Below are positions 52,839 to 60,862 of a DNA stretch of 64,000 bases, piece after piece. Each line of letters opens with the position of its first letter. The stretch's first letter is position 1. This DNA comes from JABHGY01 sp964525185 (lineage in GTDB: Bacteria; Fidelibacterota; Marinisomatia; Marinisomatales; UBA1611): the NCBI GenBank assembly GCA_964525185.1, contig CAZGFQ010000003.1, forward strand, positions 29,862 through 93,861, read 5' to 3'. The position numbers and the translations under genes were made by a program. The notes beneath the pieces are model-generated. The model did no database searches, was not told where the DNA came from, and worked only from the letters and a program-made list of their open reading frames with translations.

Positions 52839-53458
52839 AACTTATTGTTCTTTCTTTAACCATTATTCCTTTGAATGGGCAAGATGTTGATAAATCAAAA
52901 TCATTATCTCCAGTTGTTAAATCACTCCTATTACCGGGTACGGGCGAATATGCTTTAGGGAATAATGTTCGAGGACGAACATTTGTTATTTCTGAAATTG
53001 CTTTAATATTTAGTGCCGTAAGTGCTTATCATTTCTCAAGTGTAAATGAACGAAAATATATTGCATTTGCCGCAGAACATTCTGGAGTACAAACGGCTGG
53101 AAAAGATCATCATTATTGGGTAGATATTGGAAATTATTTATCCATCAACGACTTTAATGAAGAACATCTTCGTTTTAGGGAAAATGATGCTTTATATGAA
53201 GAAACAGATGAATGGAGTTGGGAATGGGATTCTGACAATAATAGATCTATTTTCGAATCTACACGAATTAAAAGTGATATATGGAAGTTAGGTGGAAAAT
53301 TTTTAATAGGTGGGCTTGTTGTGAACCATATTGTTTCCGCAATTGATGCATTATATCTTACACGAATTTCAAACATAAAAACGGTAACAATAATGCCAAC
53401 AATCGATCCGGTTCACGAATCGGTAGGATTTCAATTATCTTGGAGATTGCCTCATTGA
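52820..53458 (+). CDS. DUF5683-like membrane protein
   Basis: 212 residues from ATG 52820, inside the end of lnt; this gives a clean signal peptide (KIFLKLIVLSLTIIPLNGQ), whereas the longer frame from 52784 would not. The segment SPVVKSLLLPGTGEYALGNNVRG is the hallmark of the DUF5683-type proteins common in the FCB group, followed by a hydrophobic helix. A Trp/Asp-rich middle (ETDEWSWEWDSDNNRS) and a second hydrophobic segment (FLIGGLVVNHIVSAIDALYL) follow. Function unknown; an envelope location is likely. Confidence 0.72.
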   Translation: MAKIFLKLIVLSLTIIPLNGQDVDKSKSLSPVVKSLLLPGTGEYALGNNVRGRTFVISEIALIFSAVSAYHFSSVNERKYIAFAAEHSGVQTAGKDHHYWVDIGNYLSINDFNEEHLRFRENDALYEETDEWSWEWDSDNNRSIFESTRIKSDIWKLGGKFLIGGLVVNHIVSAIDALYLTRISNIKTVTIMPTIDPVHESVGFQLSWRLPH

Positions 53459-54180
53459 AATTGAACCCAATTACAGAATTATTTCTTTATTTAAATCTGG
53501 CGTTAGCACCATTACTCATCAGCCAAGGTGACCATTTCCTTTTTTTTATTCCAATTTTAGGTTTTATTGCTTGGACTCATAAAAATAAATTATCATTATG
53601 GTTTAATACAATAAAACCATTTTTCATCTATTTTCCTGTTTTGGGAATCACCTTCATTGGCATTTCTTTATTTTTTACACCCATGACTTGGAATGAAATA
53701 TTATTTCATTTTACGATGGCAACCATGAGATTATGGATTATGGTTTCATTCATGTCATTTTATTTACTTTCAGAGAAGAAAACGTATATTATTACTGCTT
53801 TAAGAAGTGCAAGGCTTCAACTTGGATTCAATGGGAAAGTGGGGGAAGACTTTATTCTATTTATTGAAACAATATTACGCTTTTTGCCCAATCTCCAGTC
53901 TGAATGGGAGCATATTTTTCGAGGGCGAAAATCATTAGGTTTATCTGTGCCCATATCTCGAATGGATAAAATAAAAACATTCTCAAATGAATTACCTTAT
54001 TTTATTCATACGAGTCTTAAAAAATCAGATCAATTAACTCAAGTAATGCTTCTTAGAGACTACGGTAAACAATCTATACGGGGCGTTTATCCATACAATC
54101 CACTTACACTCTTGGATGGACTTACTATTTCAGCTATCCTGCTTTCCTATGGCATCTTAAATTATTATGGCGCGATATAA
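53455..54180 (+). CDS. EcfT/CbiQ-type transmembrane protein
   Basis: About 241 residues with five or six membrane segments. TTG 53455 overlaps the previous stop (TTGA) with GGAG nine bases upstream; TTG 53440 is less likely. The coupling-helix region with EHIFRGRKSLGL resembles the Ala-Arg-Gly-type motif of energy-coupling factor transporters (EcfT/CbiQ), which contacts the ATPase subunits. No EcfA ATPase or S component is encoded nearby, so the partner is unknown. Its end overlaps truA by 14 bases. Confidence 0.65.
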   Translation: MKLNPITELFLYLNLALAPLLISQGDHFLFFIPILGFIAWTHKNKLSLWFNTIKPFFIYFPVLGITFIGISLFFTPMTWNEILFHFTMATMRLWIMVSFMSFYLLSEKKTYIITALRSARLQLGFNGKVGEDFILFIETILRFLPNLQSEWEHIFRGRKSLGLSVPISRMDKIKTFSNELPYFIHTSLKKSDQLTQVMLLRDYGKQSIRGVYPYNPLTLLDGLTISAILLSYGILNYYGAI

Positions 54181-54898
54181 AATAAAGATTCAGTATGATG
54201 GGTCTGCATTTTTTGGGTGGCAACTTCAATCTTCAGATCGCACAGTACAAGGAGTTATTGAAAAAGCACTCCAACCATTCTCAAGCGAATCTAGAATAGT
54301 TGTGAATGGAGCAGGACGGACTGATACGGGCGTCCATGCAATGGGGCAAGTAGCTCACTTTGATCTTGAGACTCGTTTGGATGAACTGTCGTTAATGAAT
54401 GCAATTAATGGACATTTGCCACATGATTGTCGAATCATGGCGTTGGAAATGGTCGATGATTCTTTTCATGCACGATTTACAGCTGTGAAGCGACATTATC
54501 GATATCAATGCATGCTAGAGCAAAAAATAATGTATCGCAATCAATGTTGGATGACAAAGTCACTAAATATTGATCAATTAAATGAATGCGCTGGCATTTT
54601 CTGCGGGACACATGATTTTTTATCCTTTAGTAAATTCAATGAAGAATTAGAGCATGCTCAATGCATTATTTTTAATGCAGAATGGAAAAAAGAGAATGGA
54701 ATGATCGTCTTTTTAATATCGGCAAATCGATTTCTTCACCATATGGTTCGATATATTGTTGGATGTACTATTCAAAATAATTATGGTAAAATGCCATTGA
54801 AAAAAATAAATGATTTGTTGGACTCTCCACAAAAAAATGTCCAAATTTTCAAAGCACCAGCGCAAGGATTGTTCCTTGATCGAGTGGATTATGCATAA
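54167..54898 (+). CDS. truA: tRNA pseudouridine(38-40) synthase TruA
   Basis: 243 residues. The catalytic Asp is D53 in GAGRTDTGVHAMGQ. Other family marks are KIQYDGSAFFGWQ, HARFTAVKRHYRY and RFLHHMVRYIVG. The dimeric enzyme modifies the anticodon stem of many tRNAs. It overlaps the preceding and following genes. Confidence 0.96.
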   Translation: MARYKIKIQYDGSAFFGWQLQSSDRTVQGVIEKALQPFSSESRIVVNGAGRTDTGVHAMGQVAHFDLETRLDELSLMNAINGHLPHDCRIMALEMVDDSFHARFTAVKRHYRYQCMLEQKIMYRNQCWMTKSLNIDQLNECAGIFCGTHDFLSFSKFNEELEHAQCIIFNAEWKKENGMIVFLISANRFLHHMVRYIVGCTIQNNYGKMPLKKINDLLDSPQKNVQIFKAPAQGLFLDRVDYA

Positions 54899-55970
54899 AC
54901 AAAATTTTAGAAACATATTAATATTAGCCACATGGATAAGTGTTAGTTTTGGCGGTGTATCTCAAGGGAGAGAATCAGCCATTACCCGGGCTATTAAAAA
55001 GGTAGGTCGATCGGTCGCAAGTATCAATGTGGTCCAGAATCAACAAATGTATTATAGAGATCCGTTCTTTTCTTTCTTTTTGCCACCATCTGGAATGAAT
55101 ATTCCTTCTCAATCATCGGGAAGTGGTGTCGTTATTAGTCCAGATGGATATGTATTAACAAATTTTCATGTCATAGAAAATGCAGTAGAAATAACAGTCA
55201 CATTAACAGGTGGATATGAATATGACGCTGAAATCATTGGGTTTGATCAAACAACGGATTTAGCCTTACTAAAGCTAGATGGACGGAATTTTCCATATGC
55301 TGAATTTGGTGATTCTGATGATATTATTATTGGTGAATGGGTGATTGCATTGGGAAATCCATTTAATTTATTTGATATGAGTGATCAACCTACAGCGAGT
55401 GCTGGCATTATTAGTGCGACCCATATGAATTTTGGACGACAAGAATCAGGGAAAGTTTTTCAAGATATGATTCAAACAGACGCTGCCATTAATCCGGGAA
55501 ATAGTGGCGGACCTTTGGTGAATGCTCTTGGTGATGTTATTGGAATTAATACATTTATATTTACGGGCAATAATGCGTATAAAGGGTCTATTGGAATTGG
55601 GTTTGCTATACCAATCAATCAAGCAATTGATATTGCAGAGGAATTAAAAATTGAAGGTCGCATTAATCGGAGTTTTAGAACAGGATTAGGAGTGCAGCCT
55701 TTAAGTCGTAGTTTAGCGCGATATTTAGAATTAGAATTAAATGAAGGTGTTATTGTAGTTGAAGTTGAACAAGGGAGTCCTGCAGAACAAGCGAGACTTA
55801 CACCGGGTGATGTAATTGTAAAAGTTGCTGGCAGAAAAGTTCAACAACCTCGAGATATTCGAAATATTATTTCAGAAATGGATAAACGGTCAGGCGATAT
55901 TCTTAAATTAAAAATATATCGTGATGGAAAATACAAAACAGTAAAATTAAAACTAGGAGCTTTCGATTGA
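54891..55970 (+). CDS. degP: HtrA/DegP-family serine protease with one PDZ domain
   Basis: 359 residues from ATG 54891, which gives a signal-anchor (NILILATWISVSFGG); a longer in-frame reading to 54810 would run through truA. The trypsin-like triad is H93 (TNFHVIEN), D123 (TTDLALLKL) and S205 (NPGNSGGPL). A single PDZ domain lies at about 260-350 (GVIVVEVEQGSPAEQARL). The single PDZ and N-terminal hydrophobic segment resemble DegS-type members as much as DegP, but function in periplasmic quality control is expected. psd follows with a TTGA overlap. Confidence 0.92.
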   Translation: MHKQNFRNILILATWISVSFGGVSQGRESAITRAIKKVGRSVASINVVQNQQMYYRDPFFSFFLPPSGMNIPSQSSGSGVVISPDGYVLTNFHVIENAVEITVTLTGGYEYDAEIIGFDQTTDLALLKLDGRNFPYAEFGDSDDIIIGEWVIALGNPFNLFDMSDQPTASAGIISATHMNFGRQESGKVFQDMIQTDAAINPGNSGGPLVNALGDVIGINTFIFTGNNAYKGSIGIGFAIPINQAIDIAEELKIEGRINRSFRTGLGVQPLSRSLARYLELELNEGVIVVEVEQGSPAEQARLTPGDVIVKVAGRKVQQPRDIRNIISEMDKRSGDILKLKIYRDGKYKTVKLKLGAFD

Positions 55971-56605
55971 GACTTGCACCAGAAGGTAAATATATATTAA
56001 TAGGAAGTTTAGTGTTAGCATTGATTTCCTTTGGCATTATTAATGAAGGAATCTTGGCCTGGACAGGATATATCTTTTTATTCCTATTTATATTTTCATT
56101 AAACTTTTTTAGAGATCCTTATCGATCTATTCCAGAAGGAGATAATAATATTATTTCACCTGCAGATGGAAAAATTGTTACTGTAAAATCAATTACGGAT
56201 GCCACTACAGGAGAAGAGCGGCAACTCATTTCAATCTTTTTAAATGTTTTTAATGTGCACACAAATCGAATGCCGGTTGATGGCTCATTCGAATCTGTTG
56301 TATATAAAAAAGGAAAATTTTTAGCCGCTTTCGATCATGCGGCATCTGATGAAAATGAACAAACAGTTATTGAAATTTCTACCAATCGTGGTAAGGTTGG
56401 GTTGAAGCAAATAGCTGGCCTAGTCGCTCGTCGAATTCATTGCTATGCTAAAGAAGGAAATAGTATGTCAAAAGGTGATCGATTAGGGTTTATCATGTTT
56501 GGAAGTAGGACAGATTTAATATTACCCATGAATGTAACTATTAAGGTAGAATTAGGACAAAAGGTTACGGGGAATCAGTCTATCATAGGAGAATGGAATG
56601 GATAA
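55967..56605 (+). CDS. psd: Phosphatidylserine decarboxylase (short form)
   Basis: 212 residues, TTG start overlapping the htrA stop. Short archaeal-type/PSD-B-like form with two N-terminal membrane segments. Signature segments are NFFRDPYRSIPEGDN, SPADGKI and VFNVHTNRMPVDG. The Gly-Ser self-cleavage site that forms the pyruvoyl group is in MFGSRTDLILP (S180). It makes phosphatidylethanolamine. The adjacent pssA provides its substrate, a common pairing. Confidence 0.94.
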   Translation: MRLAPEGKYILIGSLVLALISFGIINEGILAWTGYIFLFLFIFSLNFFRDPYRSIPEGDNNIISPADGKIVTVKSITDATTGEERQLISIFLNVFNVHTNRMPVDGSFESVVYKKGKFLAAFDHAASDENEQTVIEISTNRGKVGLKQIAGLVARRIHCYAKEGNSMSKGDRLGFIMFGSRTDLILPMNVTIKVELGQKVTGNQSIIGEWNG

Positions 56606-57368
56606 AAAGGAAAAAAGAAAATTAGCTAGAAAAAGGTTTATACCAAATTTCTTGACAGTCCTAAATATGTTCTTAGGCTTTGTTTCCATTGGACTTATCA
56701 TGGAAGGACAAGTTGTTTTAGCTGGTATTTTCATTCTTATTGCAGGTATTTTTGATGTTTTTGATGGAAAAATAGCTCGTATGTTGGGCATTTCATCTCG
56801 ATTTGGAGTTGAATTTGATTCAATGGCAGATACAGTTTCATTTTGTATTGTACCATCCGTACTTGTTTATAAACTTTATGTAGCTGGATTACCACCTGTG
56901 TTAGGGGCTATGTATAGTTTTTTACCACTTATGTTTGGGACGATACGTTTAGCTAAATTCAATTTAGATCAAGATCCTGATGTGGCTAAACATTATACAA
57001 TAGGGCTTTCAACACCCATTGCTACCATAACATTATTTGCTTATTTATTTTTCAACTTAGAAGTGAATGGGGACCATGGTGACCCAAGGACTGCTTTGGT
57101 TTTAGTTGCAATTTTGGGCTTTTTAATGGTTAGTCGTGTTCCTTTTTCAAAATTTCCATTACTATCATTTAAGTCCGGTGCAACCAATTCATTTTTACTC
57201 ATTGCTTTTATATTTACGGTCATATCTTTAGGGATATGGCAAGGATATGTACTCCTTCCATTATCTCTTTTTTATATTAGTTGGAATATTTTTAGATGGA
57301 TGGCTGTACAAAGAAACCATCATGCGCATGATGAAAATAATCATGAGTCAAACATAAATGAGTCTTAA
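56598..57368 (+). CDS. pssA: CDP-diacylglycerol-serine O-phosphatidyltransferase
   Basis: 256 residues with about six to eight membrane segments. The CDP-alcohol phosphotransferase motif is complete: FDGKIARMLG followed by GVEFDSMAD. It makes phosphatidylserine from CDP-diacylglycerol and serine, feeding Psd. It overlaps psd by eight bases. The C-terminus ends in a His/Asn/Glu-rich tail (RNHHAHDENNHESN). Confidence 0.94.
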   Translation: MDKKEKRKLARKRFIPNFLTVLNMFLGFVSIGLIMEGQVVLAGIFILIAGIFDVFDGKIARMLGISSRFGVEFDSMADTVSFCIVPSVLVYKLYVAGLPPVLGAMYSFLPLMFGTIRLAKFNLDQDPDVAKHYTIGLSTPIATITLFAYLFFNLEVNGDHGDPRTALVLVAILGFLMVSRVPFSKFPLLSFKSGATNSFLLIAFIFTVISLGIWQGYVLLPLSLFYISWNIFRWMAVQRNHHAHDENNHESNINES

Positions 57369-57376
57369 TTTCTGCC

Positions 57377-57664
57377 ATGAATAAAAGGACAATATCTCTC
57401 ATTATAGTCGGATTATTTCTCGGAGCTGCTCTAGGTGGGATTGTAGGAGAATTAATCGGTACCTTTTTGCCGGATGGCGTAGTGAAAGATTTTTTCCTTA
57501 CAAGTTTTGGGTTTGATTTGGCAGGATTAGTTGGAAATGAGTTAGGCGTCATTATGCTAGACCTGAAGGTGATTACACTTAAATTCGGGTTATCAATTAA
57601 AGTAAATTTCACAAGTGTAATTGGATTTTCATCCGCTTACTATTTTTTGAGATATTTTAGATAG
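57377..57664 (+). CDS. DUF4321-family small membrane protein
   Basis: 95 residues. The pattern LIIVGLFLGAALGGIVGELIGTFLPDG, then DLKVITLKFGLSIKVNFTSVIGF and a terminal YYFLRYFR, fits the DUF4321 family of small membrane proteins. Two hydrophobic helices are predicted (about 7-30 and 75-92). Function unknown. It lies between pssA and tatA with eight and 18 bases of spacing. Confidence 0.82.
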   Translation: MNKRTISLIIVGLFLGAALGGIVGELIGTFLPDGVVKDFFLTSFGFDLAGLVGNELGVIMLDLKVITLKFGLSIKVNFTSVIGFSSAYYFLRYFR

Positions 57665-57682
57665 AAACAATTGGAGATATTT

Positions 57683-57919
57683 ATGAATCAAAATGAAGTT
57701 ATATATGCCGTATTTAATTTGGGTACAGGAGAAATTATTCTCATATTACTCATTGTATTGCTGTTATTTGGTGCAAAACGTTTACCTGAATTAGCAAAAG
57801 GTCTTGGGAAAGGGATTAATGAATTTAAAGGGGCAGTGGATGGCGCAAAAAAAGAAATTGAAAATGTGGAAGATACTGTCAAAAACGCATCTGAGAAAAA
57901 AGAGGATGCTTCAGAATAA
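57683..57919 (+). CDS. tatA: Twin-arginine translocase subunit TatA
   Basis: 78 residues from ATG 57683 with GGAGA six bases upstream; TTG 57671 lies before that site. One N-terminal hydrophobic helix (GEIILILLIVLLLFGAKRL) with the hinge FGAKRLPELAKGLGKGI, then an amphipathic helix and a charged tail. It forms the variable pore of the Tat pathway for folded proteins. tatC is not in the window. A terminator follows. Confidence 0.94.
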   Translation: MNQNEVIYAVFNLGTGEIILILLIVLLLFGAKRLPELAKGLGKGINEFKGAVDGAKKEIENVEDTVKNASEKKEDASE

Positions 57920-57946
57920 TTTCTGAGTCACATTTCCCCATTTTAT

Positions 57947-57991
57947 AAAGGCCAATGCACCAGATTTATCTGTTCATCGGCCTTTTATTTT
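57947..57991 (+). terminator. Rho-independent terminator after tatA
   Basis: AAAGGCC-A-ATG (57947-57957) pairs with CAT-C-GGCCTTT (57975-57985) across one mismatch, and TTATTTT follows. It lies 27 bases after the tatA stop and ends the long yicC-to-tatA run. The remaining about 65 bases before batA hold an AT-rich stretch that probably contains the bat promoter. Confidence 0.82.
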
Positions 57992-58058
57992 GGTCAGATG
58001 TGTGGAACCAAATTTTAATAAAATCGTACAGTGTAAAACAAAGAACCCTTTTCCTTAA

Positions 58059-59030
58059 ATGATATCATTTCAAAACCCATTATATTTGTTTTGTCTAGGT
58101 CTTATACCTGTCTTTCTATTATGGTATAATCGTAAAGGAAGATTCAACGAAGGAACAATACAAGTTTCATCGTCAAAACCATTTCAAAAGGCATTTGCAC
58201 ATCGGGGAAAAAATCGTCATCGTATCTTGATGGGATTAAATATAAGTGTTTTAATATTATTAATCATAGGGTTGGGAAGGCCCCAATTAGTTGACCATAT
58301 GGAAGAGTCCAAAATGGAAGTGATTGATATGGTCATGGTTTTAGATATTAGTAGTAGTATGTTGGCAGATGATTTTAAACCAAATCGACTTGAAGCGGCC
58401 AAAAAGACAGCTACTGAATTTATTTCAGGTCGAAAGGGCGACCGAATTGGATTATTGGTTTTTGCAGGGCAAACATTTATTCAATGTCCCTTAACTGTTG
58501 ATATGTCTGTATTAAAAGGACTCTTGAGTGAAGTGAAGGTTGCTACGCGAGATTATGATGGAACGGCCATCGGAATGGCTATTGCAAATGCAACGAATAG
58601 ACTCCGCCAAAGCCAAGCAAAAAGTAAAGTTATGATTTTATTATCCGATGGAAGTAATAATGCGGGCGAATTAGATCCTATTACCGCGTCTGACTTGGCT
58701 GCAGAATTTGGAATCAAAATATATACAATTGGTATTGGAACAGATAAATCAACAACACGAATTCCCGGGCGTGGATTGATCAGAAATGAGATTGATGAAG
58801 AAACGCTAAAACAAATTGCTAATAAGACGTATGGTAAATATTTTCGAGCAAAATACACAGATGCTCTCAGAGAAATATATCAAGAAATTGATTCATTAGA
58901 GCGGTCTGAAATTGAAGTAAAAACATTTACCAGACATAAAGATTTATATATTTGGTTTCTTCTACCAGCCTTTATTTTTGGGCTTTTATCTCAACTACTA
59001 AATCGGTCCATTTTTAGGAGCCGCACCTAA
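58059..59030 (+). CDS. batA: BatA-like von Willebrand factor A domain protein
   Basis: 323 residues. An N-terminal BatA-type membrane region (FQNPLYLFCLGLIPVFLLWY and a second helix about 57-75), a VWA domain with the metal-site motif D96-I-S-S-S (VLDISSSMLADD) and a C-terminal membrane helix (LYIWFLLPAFIFGLLSQ). Bat proteins were linked to aerotolerance in Bacteroides; their molecular role is not settled. Its stop overlaps the batB start. A MoxR-type ATPase and DUF58 gene, usually upstream, are missing here; tatA and a terminator come before it. Confidence 0.92.
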   Translation: MISFQNPLYLFCLGLIPVFLLWYNRKGRFNEGTIQVSSSKPFQKAFAHRGKNRHRILMGLNISVLILLIIGLGRPQLVDHMEESKMEVIDMVMVLDISSSMLADDFKPNRLEAAKKTATEFISGRKGDRIGLLVFAGQTFIQCPLTVDMSVLKGLLSEVKVATRDYDGTAIGMAIANATNRLRQSQAKSKVMILLSDGSNNAGELDPITASDLAAEFGIKIYTIGIGTDKSTTRIPGRGLIRNEIDEETLKQIANKTYGKYFRAKYTDALREIYQEIDSLERSEIEVKTFTRHKDLYIWFLLPAFIFGLLSQLLNRSIFRSRT

Positions 59031-60037
59031 TGGCATTTCGATATCCATATGGATTTATCCTTCTAGGGCTGTTTATTCTACTTTGGATAATGTGGTCTAT
59101 TAAGGCAAAGAAGCAGGGTGTCCTATTTTCAGGTATAAGTGATAAAGTGCAGACTCATCTATTCTCTAGTTTAAATATGGAAATGTTGAAGTGGAAAAAC
59201 CGACTTTTTTCTTGGGGGCTTCTTTTTCTTGGACTAGCCATTTTAGGACCACAAATTGGTACACGCATTAAACCAGTCGAACGAAAAGGTGTCGATCTTG
59301 TTTTTGCGTTGGACACATCAGTGAGTATGGACGCCACAGATGTAAAGCCTAGCCGAATAGCAAAAGCTAAATTTGAAATTTCTCGACTCATTCGCGGGCT
59401 AAAAGGAGATCGAGTTGGGATAATTGTATTTGCTGGGTCTAGCCATTTGTATTTACCGATGACAACAGATTATGAAGCGGCACAACTCTTTTTGAATGAT
59501 ATTGATACCCAAATGATTCCCACACAAGGAACTGCATTAAGTGCTGCATTGGAAACAGGACTATCAGCCTTCACTGAAGAAAGTGAAAAATATAAAGTAT
59601 TAATTCTAGTTACGGATGGAGAAGATCATGAAGGAAAAGCTATCGATATATCACGTGAAGCAGCTGAAACGGGAATGTCCATTTATACGGTTGGTGTGGG
59701 GTCAAAAACAGGGTCATTAATTCCAATTTCAACTAAAAATTCGCAAGAGTACAAACGGGATAAAACAGGTAAATTAATTACAACTATGTTAAACGAATCG
59801 ATCTTAAAAGAAATTGCTGATGCGGGCCGTGGGCATTATTTCCGTTTTTCTAATAATAGTGATACAGCGGATGATATTGCGAATGCGATTAATCATATGG
59901 AAAAAAGAACAGTCAGTACACATGAATTCTCTGAATATGAAGACCGTTACCAAATTCCAACATTCATTTCATTATTATTCCTTTTAATAGGATTAATACT
60001 TCCAACAAAACCTGTCAAAAACGGACCACATGATTAG
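59030..60037 (+). CDS. batB: BatB-like von Willebrand factor A domain protein
   Basis: 335 residues, paralogous to BatA. Membrane helices at the N-terminus (PYGFILLGLFILLWIMW and about 60-78) and at the C-terminus (FISLLFLLIGLILP). The metal-site motif is D95-T-S-V-S (FALDTSVSMDATD). It has the longer IPISTKNSQEYKRDKTGK insertion often seen in BatB. It overlaps batA by one base and batC by eight, so the group is co-translated. Confidence 0.92.
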   Translation: MAFRYPYGFILLGLFILLWIMWSIKAKKQGVLFSGISDKVQTHLFSSLNMEMLKWKNRLFSWGLLFLGLAILGPQIGTRIKPVERKGVDLVFALDTSVSMDATDVKPSRIAKAKFEISRLIRGLKGDRVGIIVFAGSSHLYLPMTTDYEAAQLFLNDIDTQMIPTQGTALSAALETGLSAFTEESEKYKVLILVTDGEDHEGKAIDISREAAETGMSIYTVGVGSKTGSLIPISTKNSQEYKRDKTGKLITTMLNESILKEIADAGRGHYFRFSNNSDTADDIANAINHMEKRTVSTHEFSEYEDRYQIPTFISLLFLLIGLILPTKPVKNGPHD

Positions 60038-60857
60038 CAAACAATTTCTATTATTCGTCATTGGATTAAGTACTGTCATTGCCCAGGACAAAGGGCAAGC
60101 GCATTATGACAAAAAAGAATTTGATAAAGCACAATCGTATTATGAAAATGTATTGTTGAAACGAAAAAATGATTCAAACGCTCTTTTCGGACTCGGTGCT
60201 TCTGCTTATCAACAAAAAGATTTGGAAAAAGCAGTTCAATCATTTAATCAAGTGATGGAAAGTGATAACCCGGAACTTCAATCTAAAGCATTGTTTAATA
60301 TGGGAAATATTTTACATGATCAACAAAAATTGGAAGAAGCATTAGCCTTTTATCGAAAATCACTAGAATTAAATGCAAAAGATGAAGATGCTCGTTTTAA
60401 TTATGAAACTGTAAAACACATGCTCCAACAGCAAGAGCAGCAAAATCAAGACCAAAACCAAGATCAAGATCAAGATAAGGATAATAAAGACAAAAAGAAC
60501 GATCAAGATCAAAACCAAGATTCTCAAAATAAAGAAAAGGAGAATCAGGAAAATAAAGATCAGAATAAAGAAGATCAAAACCAGGAGCAAGAAGAAGAAC
60601 AAAATCAGAATTCAGATGAAAAGCAGGATGAGAAAGAGCAAAAAGAGCAAGAACAGGCAAAACAAAATGAATCTGAAGAACAGAAAGAACAAGACAAACA
60701 ATCTAGCCAATCCAATGACGCTAAAGATGAACAACCAAAAAGCGATGATCGCGTTCAAGCTGAAGCCATTTTAAATGCATTAAAAGATAAAGAACAGATT
60801 AACCAGAAACGCCAAATATCTCGGGCAAAAACGCGTAAATTGGAAAAAGACTGGTAA
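60030..60857 (+). CDS. batC: BatC-like TPR protein with Gln/Glu/Asp/Lys-rich tail
   Basis: 275 residues with a signal peptide (FLLFVIGLSTVIAQ). TPR repeats occupy about 20-130 (AHYDKKEFDKAQSYYENVL, ALFGLGASAYQQKDLEKAVQ, ALFNMGNILHDQQKLEEAL). Residues about 137-250 are a long low-complexity segment of Gln, Asn, Asp, Glu and Lys (QDQNQDQDQDKDNKDKKN). This tail is typical of BatC but long here. It ends in a basic segment. It probably is a periplasmic scaffold for BatA/BatB. Confidence 0.88.
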   Translation: MISKQFLLFVIGLSTVIAQDKGQAHYDKKEFDKAQSYYENVLLKRKNDSNALFGLGASAYQQKDLEKAVQSFNQVMESDNPELQSKALFNMGNILHDQQKLEEALAFYRKSLELNAKDEDARFNYETVKHMLQQQEQQNQDQNQDQDQDKDNKDKKNDQDQNQDSQNKEKENQENKDQNKEDQNQEQEEEQNQNSDEKQDEKEQKEQEQAKQNESEEQKEQDKQSSQSNDAKDEQPKSDDRVQAEAILNALKDKEQINQKRQISRAKTRKLEKDW

Positions 60858-60862
60858 ATATC

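Noticed and set aside
60369..60602. Highly hydrophobic antisense frame over batC
   Set aside because: Leu/Ile richness is a by-product of the complement of Gln/Asp/Lys codon repeats.
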